A DNA stretch of 64,000 nt from Motacilla alba alba (taxonomy: Eukaryota; Chordata; Aves; Passeriformes; Motacillidae). The position numbers and the translations under genes were made by a program. The DNA is taken from NCBI RefSeq assembly GCF_015832195.1, contig NC_052030.1:11985439-12049438 (forward strand), written 5' to 3'. This document shows positions 54,301-64,000 of this stretch, piece by piece (the first letter of the stretch is position 1; every line of letters starts with the position of its first letter). The notes beneath the pieces were generated by a model that was not told the origin of the DNA, did no database searches, and worked only from the letters and a program-made list of their open reading frames with translations.

Positions 54301-55388
54301 CGTGGAAGGGGCTGCCTCACACTGGCCGCTTCTTTGAGGAGCGGTTTGCTTGTTTGAGGAGCCATTTCCTTCGCTGCTCTGCCTGGTTTTCCATCGGGAG
54401 GTGGCATCCTGCAGTGCCAGCCATCCCCAGCCCATGGGGCAGGACGGTGGGAGGAAACAGAAACAGCATCCTCCAGCACCAGGAAACACAGCAGAATCTG
54501 CTGCTCCAGATCTCAGCTGGCAGCCAAGCCCTGCACCTCAACAAGCTCAGGAAAACACACAACGTAAACCTTAACATGAGAGTTTTGGGTTTATGTGGAG
54601 ATTTTTTTGGCCATAATAACCCTGCCACTGTTCTGCAGTAGAGACGGGCTCAGGGTGTCGGGAGCATCAGGGTGTCTCAAATGGGTCACACCTTCAGCAT
54701 CACTCAGCTCTGCCATCAGAGCAAGACTGACCATGGAAAAACCAAATACCAACAGGAGCACAGGACTGAGCAGTTCCCAAAGGCCCAGAGCAGAAACACC
54801 ACTTCTACCTGTGAATGGCTGTGGGAGTTGCTCCAACCACAAACCTCTCCCAGCCTGTTCCTGCAGAAAACCATGAAGCACCTCTGCTTCCCCAGACCAG
54901 GGAATTACAGAGAAACCTGAACATCTCAGCTCCCATAGCAAGAATAAGCCCACAGTGAATTTGTTATTATCTGTTAGCAAAGCAGCAGCTTCCCACCAAG
55001 GCTGGAATTTCCATCTTGGTTTGGCAGGCACAGGGCTGTGAAATGATTACTGTGTTTACTTTTCCTTTGCTAACTATAAAATCCCATTCCACTGCCCTGC
55101 CAAGAATGACTGAAGCTAATAAAATTCAGGCATTTGGAAGAAAGCAATAATAAACCTCCCTTTTGGGGCCTTTATGATGAAATTTCCCCACTCCAATCAG
55201 CGATTATGCTGCATTCATGAACACTAGTGATGTCTCCAAGTGCACCCAGATTGACTCAAATCAATATTTAGCTTTGCTCGAGACTGGGAGTCTTTCTCCT
55301 TGTGGCAGCTGAAGGCAGAAAAGGCAGAATCACTGAACAAGGCTAGAAGAAGCCTTTGAAAAAACAGCTTACAAGAATAGGAGGCAGC

Positions 55389-55436
55389 ATATATAGATAT
55401 ATATTTGTATGTGTATATATATATATATACACACAT
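55389..55436. repeat. AT/GT-rich simple repeat with a 24-bp perfect palindrome
   Basis: TATA-type dinucleotides flank and include a perfect inverted repeat at 55410-55433 whose arms are TGTGTATATATA and its complement, with no spacer. It could extrude a cruciform and may be unstable or hard to assemble. Confidence 0.93.
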
Positions 55437-58400
55437 GATGTAGGCTTTTCATTTACCTAAAAACCTATAGAAAGTATATACACATGATTTCATGAATTTA
55501 CAAATCTCTCTCCAAATATAGTGAAAGCCTTTCATATAATACATTGCATATATTTATATACACATACCTGCCTATTCTTCAGGAGTTTTTAGTGTTTGAA
55601 AGCCTGTAAAGTTCCTGTGTTTACATCTGCCACTCTGTCTGCTGCTGAGGCAGAAACACATTAGCTGCTGGGGGCAATCTGTTCTACATCACACCTGAGA
55701 TGGCTGGCATGAAATAAAATAAAACCGACCTGAAAAGCAGCTTGAAATAAAAGCCTGTGCTTGGTTTGGTCACGTAACCACGTGGGACAGCTTGATCTGC
55801 ACGAGGCAATGGCTCCTTATTAAGCAGTCATGGGAACAACAGCGTCCAAAGTGGAGATCAGAAGGCAGAAAGGATCAGTGCTGCTCCCCAGGGAACAGCA
55901 CAGGAGGAGAGAAATCAGACCCGGTTGGGGAGTGACCAGAGCACGTTGCTCAAAGTCAAGCCTAGGAAGCATGACTGTGCAGGCAGAGGAGGGGATGCAT
56001 GGCAGCAGAGAAATCTGCTGTGGGCACGAGCTGGAGCAGGATGGCACGGGCTCTGCAGCCCTGGGAGAATCCCTCAGGATGCAGCAGAGGACTGGGCAAC
56101 ACCACGAGCACTGCCCATGCCCTCCTCTCCTGCTTGGCACTGCCAGAGGACAGTGTGCTTCCTCCTCTCAGGAAAGGGCACCAGGTGCAGGCTTAAGGCC
56201 AGAGGAAGGCAAGCAGAACCTGGGCAGAACACTGGCACCTGCAGAAAATGCTCTGTCAGAGCACTGAGATGACCAAAGAGCAGCTAGACAGAGGTCAGGA
56301 CTGAAAGGAGGTGGTTCAGGTCGTTTCATCCCACACTGCTTCTCCCCCACTAATTCCTACTTTTGCTCCACCAAACCTGGGGTAGGACAGAGCACACGAG
56401 CCAGCTCTGCTGCTGGGCAAAAGCCCATTTCCAAGGACAGAGGGAACAGGCTCCACTGTGCTCTCGCTCCTTATCCTCCTGGAAAAAGGTGCCAAGAATT
56501 AGAATTACATTTTTCGAGAGCAGCAGAACAAGCCAAGGGCCTGTCAGCTTGTCCTAAAACAACCCCTCTCTGCTCCCCGAGCACGCAGCCAGCATTCCTG
56601 ACACACACCAGCGTCCATCGCCCCCCGGCCCCCCCATGCAGCACGGGGCTGCAGAGCCAAGAAACCCTCAATGTGCTCTGCCTAAAACACAGCCAAGGAG
56701 TTTTTCTGTTTAAAAAGCAAGTTTAGGTCCAAAAAGAAAGGAGGTTTTCAGTGAGTGATTTTAACTAGGCCCTTTGGCACTCGACAGTTCCTCTCCTGTT
56801 ATGGATGCTAAGGGTGTTGTTAGGAGATGAAGCTCCACGAAGCACGAACGTGAAGTCACGGAGTTTTAGCAAGGGCTGTTGCCATGTTCAATATGTTATT
56901 ACAGCTCCATCACCACAGGCACAAAGAGCAGCACCTCATCTCTGCCAAATCCATCTCTGAAATCACTCCCCCACTCCATCCCCTCCAGCAGCAGCAGGCA
57001 AACACCACTGATTGCTGTCGCATCTCCTCCACAGCTTCCACCCCACGCTGGGAAGGAAGGTATTAGCATGAAATACCCTCCTCCTCAAAACACAGCACCC
57101 AGAATCAATCTGAGGGGTGTCACAACTCACTGCCTTTCACTGTGTGAGTCAGGACTGCTGATGGGCTGCACTTCCCAGCCAGGGAGAAGTACAGTGCCAA
57201 AAATGTGCTCGGTGCTGTACATCCATGGAGAAATCACCCAAGCTGCTCCCAGGAAGAGCCTTGGGTAGGAAGGGCACGCAGGGATGCTGAACAAGGAGGG
57301 AGGAGCAGTTCATCTGTGAGATGTACGTGCTTCCAAATTGGTAACAACCTCCTGCTGCTTGGTCACCTGCACTAACTGGACAGATCCCACACAACCCATC
57401 CTGGAGTGTGCCTGGATCTGGTGGGAGCTGCAGCAACCCTCCCTGCCCAGCAGCTCCCACACCCCCACCCAGAAAATGAGGGAAAAGAAGAAAACAGATC
57501 AGGAAGAGACTGCAAGGGAGGAAAAAGCCAGGCAGGATGTCCTCCTTGTTACCAGGACCAAACTCTTCCCTTGACTTCCATTCCAGGAGAGGGGCTCTTT
57601 CTAACACAAATGAACACAACCAGTTGAGCACAGGCAAAAATGATGGTTGGCACACCCATCCTCACCCCACACCATCCAGTTCCTGCCATACCAACACTAT
57701 TTCTTTCCTAAACCCCACCTGAGGACTGACAAAGTAGCAAACTAGCTCTCCTCTCTCTTGCATTTCCAGGACAAAACAGGGCACATTAGAATTCTTGCTA
57801 TCAGATAAAATAGATCCATACAACATGTACAAACACTTCAGAGATGGAGAAGAGAAGTCTCCATTAATGCACACCCAGCTCAGCACACTGCCTACTGCAA
57901 GCACAGAGCCAGAAATATTTCTTCCAATTACAGGGCTGAGGCACACAAAGTCAGGGGACTTTCTTTCCCTCCAGCAGATCAGGTGAGATGTGGCACTGTG
58001 CGATCCTTGTAATATTGACTGAGTGGAACAGAAAAGTCCAATTATGCAAATGATGAAGCAGGTTCCTGAGAAGCAGCCAGCCTTATCACACCGTCCTTTG
58101 CCACCACTGTGGCTTGAAAGGCAATTTAAAAGGTTGTTTGGGATGTCAATCACCACAAACGAGCTGAAGAAGTGTGAAACAACCTCTGCTTGAGGCACCA
58201 TCGGTTCTCCTGTTGGTTTTCCAGCTGCACTGAGCTTTGGCCCTGCTGTCTGTGGCTCGAGGACCACTGCAGGCTGGAGCAGACAGGGCAGGGGAGAGCT
58301 GGGCAGCTCAGGGAAGGGTCAAAGGTTTTTACATCCTGCCTCTGGAATGTTTCTGCAGCCCACGAGGGCTTTTCCTGCCATACCCGAGTCTCTCAGACCA

Positions 58401-59749
58401 CAGTTCAGTTCTTTGGCCACAGGAGCTTCAGCTGAGAAATGGAATAAAACCAGTTGTCTTGCAATCATGGGGCTCCTTTCCTTCGCCCCTCAGCCCAGGT
58501 CCAGATGGAGGAGCCAAACATCTCACAAGGGCTATGCAACGCCCAAAAGCATCTGTTTTTCAAATGAAACCAGCACAAATCCATGCATAGTACAGCGATT
58601 CCAGACACAACACTCCTCAGGCTGTTCCCTTGGCTTCCACACTGGTGCATGGCACGGGCTGCTGACCACCCCTGCAGCCATCCTGGCACAGTGGGCAACG
58701 GAATGGACTGCCAGGCATGCCAGGAGAGCCGCTCTGCTTGCACACCACAGGCGCACACTCCCCAAAGTGCGTGTTCACACGCAGCTGAGCAGGGCTTGAC
58801 ACACTGACACTCATCCCATCCTCCCATGGTTTGGAAATTATCTTCAGAGCAGGGGGGAAATCCAGCCAGAAGTGTTTGTGCTGTGGCAACGTGAACAACG
58901 CAAATATTTCAGCTTTTAAATATGTTTGGAATGACAGAGAATGCCAACACGTCCCTCATCTTCCCAGAAATAGCTTTGAATCATTGCTCCCCTAACGTAA
59001 ATTCCCCACCCCACCAAATAGAGTTTTTTTTTGCAACCAGATTTTTATCAGGCACAAGTCGACAGTGTGAGCAAGCACATGGCAGATGGGTGGGTGTCAA
59101 ACACGTCACAGGAGGATCCTCCTGACTGCACAACCCCAGCTCCACTCGAGCTGCTGGACTCAACAACCCCACGCCACTCACTCCTGATGGCTGAGCTTCA
59201 GAGGGAGAGCCCGGCTGCAAGGAGAGTTAACAAGAACTGCTGTGCTCTGCAGGGGAAGGAGGACAAAAGCAGGAAAGACGTAGGTGTGTTTGTACCCGCT
59301 AAAATTGTTTCATTTCACCGCTCAGATCTGAGGTTAGAGCTACTTCTGCAGAAGTCCACTCCTCCAAGAAGCAGTGGGGAGGCCACACAGCTTGTGGAGA
59401 ACCCCACAGTCCTCAGGACAAGAAGTTCTTTTCATGGCAGAGTGTTTGAGGAATTTCATTTTCCACAGGGCTGGTCAAGCCAAGCACTGCCACAGGTCTC
59501 CGCATCTCACTTGGGTTCCGGATAACTGGGATGGAGCTGGATGGAGCTGGGATGGAGAACAGGGTGCTGGCAGCATTGGTGCGTCCCCTGTGCATTGGTG
59601 CTACCATATCTCCACAGGAACCTCTGTCTGGGTGTCCTGCAGGGCTTGCTGGCAGCCAGCCCCTCTCCACCAGATGTGGGCACAGCCACAGCTGGCCAAG
59701 GAAGCATCACCCCTGTCCCAGCAGAGATGCAGGGCTGGGGAAACCAGAG

Positions 59750-60180
59750 CCGCGCCGTCTCTCGGTCCCCGCTTGCAGACATTCCCCAAAAGCCCAAGAA
59801 ACAAGCCCGGAGCTCTTTTGCTGAAGTGAAAAACAACCTCCCGTGGGGAAGGGAGAGCCCGGAGTGATCCCCGCTGCAAACTCAGGGGCTATGGCAGGAC
59901 ACACATCCAGGGACGGCCGACGCTCACAGCTTGTTCCACTCTCCAGCCCCTCTGCGCTATTGTTCCACAGCAATAAATCACGGGGAGGCGCTGGAATTCC
60001 GGGCTGTTTCCTGCAGGAGGGAGCCTGGGGTGCCGGAACCGAGCTGCTGCCTGGCTGTGCCTGCAAATTCCCTGGGCGAGCGCCGTGCTGAGCCCTGCAC
60101 TCCCACGCATCCCGTCGGAGCACCACGGCTCCCCCGCTTCAAAGCGCTGCTGCGCGTCCGCCCCCTCCGCTCCCTTCCCC
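59750..60180. promoter_or_regulatory. Moderately CpG-rich segment in the upstream intron
   Basis: Roughly 27 CpGs in 430 bp by eye, densest at 60061-60180 (13 in 120 bp). It is less dense than the 24.1-kb island. It could be a regulatory region or an upstream alternative promoter. No exon or start site is visible. Confidence 0.35.
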
Positions 60181-60744
60181 CAGCCCTGCATTACTCAATT
60201 AGAGATTATGCTTCTGCCAGTTACCTCCAAGCCAACTGGGGCCTCTGCCAAGGTCAACACAAGTTCCAGCCAGTTTCATTAATAACTGCGAGACCAACCC
60301 ACTGGAAACTCTGAGAGGTTAATCCCAGCAACAGATCAATGTTCCCATAACAAAGCCACGGAGCAGAAACGCAACTGGTGATTTACCAGCCAGCCCAGCT
60401 ATCTGTGCTGGGAGCCGTGGCACTGCTCCTCCAGCCTGTACCAGGGCAAACCCTGCTGCCAGAGACCCGAGCCTCCTGCTGCTCCTCTCCCCTGGTGCGT
60501 TTGTCAAGGGATGGAGCAGCTACCGGGGACCAGCGCTGCCAAGGCACCGGGCAGTGAAGGAGGAGGAAGCTGAGCTCCCGAAAGGCCTTTCTGCTGTCCT
60601 TGGTGCCCCGCCAGCCTGTGGCCAGGGCAGGAGTTAGCAGGCTGGCCAAGAGCCTTTTCCATCCCACAGCCTGTCTTCCAGGAGTTCATTGTAAACTGGG
60701 CTCTGGAACGGGCAGCCAGTGTGAAATTTGGCATGTACGCTGCT

Positions 60745-60900
60745 GGCTTCAATGCATCATTAAAAAGGCATTTCAAATGTGTTAATTCCTCCTTTTTCAA
60801 TTAATTGCTTTTAAAGCTGCATTGATATGCATGAAAGCAAAATACCCTCTGCCCTAATTTCTGTTTTGCCATAACTATTTCCTGACCTTAGTGCTGTCTT
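60745..60900. promoter_or_regulatory. AT-rich candidate conserved non-coding element in the upstream intron
   Basis: A block with ATGCATCATTAAAAAGGCAT, CAATTAATTG and ATATGCATG words, including the palindromes ATGCAT and CAATTAATTG, lies between GC-rich stretches. Regulatory function is inferred from composition only. Confidence 0.3.
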
Positions 60901-63900
60901 TTCCAAGACTACCCCCCCACACATACTTATTCCACTTTTCAGTCCGTAACAAAACAAAAATGCTCATGCAGAAAGGGAAGAAATTAAAACCTTTGCACAA
61001 TGTAAAGCAGAGTCCAATTCTTAACAACACATGGCTTCTTAATTGCCTTTTTCCATCCAGGGTTGTTAATTATTTTACAAAAGAGGGAAGTGGCATTGTC
61101 CCTGTACAGATGGGGAAATCTGAGACAGAGAAAGGGGAAGAGACTTACCCAGTGACCAGCAGCCTGCCAGGGCAGATGGCAGCAAGGTTCAGGTTTCCTA
61201 AGCCTCCACCCAGCCCCATTCCCGTGGGATTACATGGCTCCCTGTCAGTGAATTCCTGCTGGAGCAATAGGCCACTCATAAGTGCAGCCAGCCAGCGCTT
61301 GCAAGGGACTGAATGCAGATCATGACTGACTCACATCCTATAGGAAGGAGCAGCAAACCACGTATGTGGCGGGAGAGCAGCCTTAAAAATGGGAAGAAGA
61401 ACAGTGAAAGCACAACAGGAATAAGAAGAGATGGCAGGGGAGAGGCAGGATGAAGCTCCAGCTCTGGAGAGAGGAGAGCAGGCAGTGATTGACCAGATGT
61501 GTGCCATGCTGAGCATCCCTGTGAGGCAGGATCACAGGCAGCACGTGTGTGCAGGGACAGGGATTGTGCACATCACCCCTGGCCTGCTCTGGGGCTGTCT
61601 GCTTCACTCCTGGCTGCTGTTACCTGAGGGAGGTCCATGACTTTACTGGAAAGAAAGCAGAAGCCACCAAGGGTGCTGGGAAGCAGCTCCTGCCTCCCTG
61701 CCAAGAACACACCTGGTGAGGCCACATCACAGCAGCTTTTCCAGTGAGTCCCACATCCAGGCTTGCAGTGACTGGAAAAACAGGCCTGCTTCAGTTGTTC
61801 TGGTTACTGTCAGCCAGATAAAGGGAGAACCTTCCTGGGGAAAAGCATCAGCCCCAGCTGGCACAGAGAGGTTTCATGTCTCCCCAGAGCCCTCTAGGCC
61901 ATCCAGCAGCAGGAGCCCAGGACCACAGCTCTGAAGCAACATAACACACAACAGCAGGGAAAAAGATGTTGAAGTGGGGTAAAGCAAGCAAGAAAACAAC
62001 CTTCTGCCTCCGGCTTGAAAAGAAACACCAGTGTTTGAGGATATGAGCAGTGTGAGGTTCATAAGGAAAGGTAATATCTTTTACTTGTCCAAGTGAGATT
62101 TAGCTGAAAGCTGCTGCTTTTGAAAGGCACGCTGCCCAAAAATGTGTCTGATTTCTGCAGGGAAAATGCACTGATCCAAGAGCTTCTCCTTACAGCCCCG
62201 CCTGGAGTGAGGCTGCAGTGATACTGAACAGGGCTTAAGGGGCCCAGCTCTCCTCCTGTTTGGGAGAGGTAGATGAGGAACAAAGGACATGAGAAATCCA
62301 TTTCTCTTCAGGGGAGGAAAAACTCTGAAGCCTGTTACCAGCAGTTGCCCCATCAATTGTTCCGTCTGTGTTCAGAGCATGGATTATGGCTCTAAACAAA
62401 GGCCTTGGAAACATGCAGGAATGGTGCTGACTTCTCTCCCCTGGGCTGAAGGTTGGTAAATCCAGTTATCAGGGATGTGCTAAACTTATATCCCATCACA
62501 GACCTGATTCTGCACCTCAGCTCAAGGGCTGCTCTGAAACCAGGACGTATCCACTGCCTGAGAGCAACTTCCACTACATCCACATCCCCTGGGACAGCCA
62601 GGCTGGCGCCCAGGGCATGTAACCAAACCTCTACCCTTTTTATGGAGGGCTTTGTGGAGCTCTTACTGTGCAAAAATGAGCTCAATCTGCAAAATCACCA
62701 TGAAGACCGGTCCTAGCACTGTTACCCCAGTGAGTAAATGGAGCTCCTCCCCACGCAGTGACTGCAACAATGAGGAATGGGGTAACGGGTAAGGGAACAG
62801 CTCCTGGGATACTCTGTCTAAACAACCAGCAGTGTTTAGCAATGCTGGCCTCACGTGGTGCATTGCACCCAAAGAGCTCACCCAGCTGCCAGAGCTGCCC
62901 TAGATAAAGTACTGAGTGACTTCATCAGACACTGAGTCAGCAGCACAGACAGAACAGCAAATATTTCTCCCCAGCTCTGGTCAGTGGGACACACGTCCTG
63001 CCACCGTGTGTGTGCCACTGCTCCCTCAGCACACAGACTCTCAGGAAGGTCTTTACCATCTGCCCTAGGGGCTGAGCTCAGAGCTCAGGGCTGAGTTCAG
63101 CTGTGGCTGGCTTGGTGTGGGTGCAGGAAGAGGTTCTACCCGTGTCCACAGCCCAGATGTGCCACTGCCAAGAGCTGTGCCCAAATGGCAGCCTCAGCTC
63201 TTTGCATTTCCCCTGGACACAGCCAGAGGAGCTCCCCCAGCATGCTGAGCTCAGAGCAATGCACACATTGGCTTCAGGAGCTTTTCCACCACCTAATGTC
63301 CGCCAGGAGCAGTTTATAGACTAGTCTGAGGACAACTGCTCAGGACTAACAGCAGAGGACTGCTATTAACCCAATTTTCCAAGCTGCAAAGGCTGATATA
63401 TCCTGTGTCCCAGACTTGCCTTCTGCTCCCAGCCACTTGAACAGCACTGAGGTCATCCAGCCTTGCAGCGAGCTCCATCAAACCCACTCTGGAAGCAGCT
63501 CCTGCTAGTTTAGAGCAACTAATCCCAGCTCCATTCAGGCACTCACCAGTCAAGGACACCACATTTTCTTCTTCCTTCCAGACTCAAAAATTACAAATGG
63601 CTCCACTAAAAGCATCATCTTGTCTTGCTGAATTGCATCTCAGCTCTCTCTCTCTTTCATTAACCAATGCTTTAAGTCCCATAAAATGCATGTACTTCTT
63701 GGAAACATGTCACAGACCGAGAAGCAAATGCAGCCCCTGAACCGATGAACTAATTCCTCAAGAGCAACTCTGCCTATTAGAAACAAATAGTTGAGACAAT
63801 CCATGGTTTTCTGGTGAGAGGTAGAACAAAACTGCTGGTGGGAATAATGGGAAGACAGAAAAGCCATCCCGGTTTCCTCACATCTTTGGAGAGGGCTATT

Positions 63901-64000
63901 TTTTGTTTTGTGGACAACAGTCCATCAGCCACCCAAACAACATTCCCTGAGGATGCTTCAGAGCCTTCAGGCCTCCCTTGGCATCTGAACTACCCAAAGT

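Larger units (their letters stand above)
45671..64000 (-). other. NCOR2: NCOR2 intron upstream of exon J (3' 18.3 kb)
   Basis: This is intron sequence preceding exon J. None of the upstream SMRT coding blocks I would expect (for example VQIARTHTDVGLLEYQHH or EFIESKRPRLELLPDP) is present on the minus strand, so the preceding exon lies beyond 64000. The interval holds a (CAT)9 repeat (47908-47934), A15 (48076-48090), T17 (51343-51359), a 24-bp AT palindrome (55410-55433), moderately CpG-rich sequence at 59750-60180 and an AT-rich block at 60745-60900. No second gene is apparent. Confidence 0.75.

Noticed and set aside
58044..58051. Exact octamer ATGCAAAT, also at 2038-2045
   Set aside because: An 8-bp word is expected about twice in 64 kb counting both strands, so two copies carry no signal without conservation.
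1..64000. A novel multi-gene system, CRISPR array or mobile-element cargo
   Set aside because: The window is explained by one known vertebrate gene with long introns; there are no operon-like clusters, spacer arrays, terminal repeats or transposase-like frames.

Overview
The window is vertebrate nuclear DNA carrying part of one gene on the minus strand: NCOR2 (SMRT, silencing mediator of retinoid and thyroid hormone receptors). Ten coding exons were recovered between 45670 and 536. All have consensus or near-consensus splice sites and compatible phases. They join into 1071 nt, or 357 codons, with no stop or frameshift. Aligned from memory, they correspond to human SMRT residues about 138-494. 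NCOR1 is excluded by paralogue-specific residues such as [33 protein letters not shown] and YRRRGKSQ. Compact introns (1.3-10.9 kb), few recognisable interspersed repeats, scattered short minisatellites and no Alu or L1 elements suggest a bird, possibly a songbird. The species assignment is inference.

Layout, in transcription order from right to left. 64000-45671 is intron; the upstream N-terminal exons are not in the window. Exon J (45491-45670) encodes a variable linker and the coiled coil known to contact GPS2 and TBL1. Exons I (40167-40280), H (29199-29255), G (24025-24077), F (15298-15364), E (10014-10186) and D (8664-8757) encode the conserved, largely helical and basic segment that follows. 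Exons C (6162-6340), B (2786-2840) and A (536-634) encode the deacetylase-activating domain (SANT1), which binds and activates HDAC3 with an inositol tetraphosphate. 535-1 is the start of the next intron. The polyglutamine stretch and SANT2 would lie beyond the left edge.

Together the exons encode the corepressor core: TBL1/GPS2 docking followed by HDAC3 activation. The residues known to contact inositol phosphate in human SMRT (Lys449, Tyr470, Tyr471, Lys474, Lys475) all have counterparts here.

The rest is intron. It holds a 38-bp minisatellite next to exon H, a 78-bp tandem duplication, other short tandem repeats, a dense CpG island just upstream of exon G, a 24-bp AT palindrome, and several AT-rich blocks that look like conserved non-coding elements. 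I found no second protein-coding gene, no RNA gene, no CRISPR array, no intact mobile element and no undescribed system. The most useful leads are splice-site choices (a NAGNAG acceptor at exon D, an in-frame alternative donor at exon E), the possible internal promoter at 24.1-24.5 kb, and the minisatellite beside an in-frame skippable exon.
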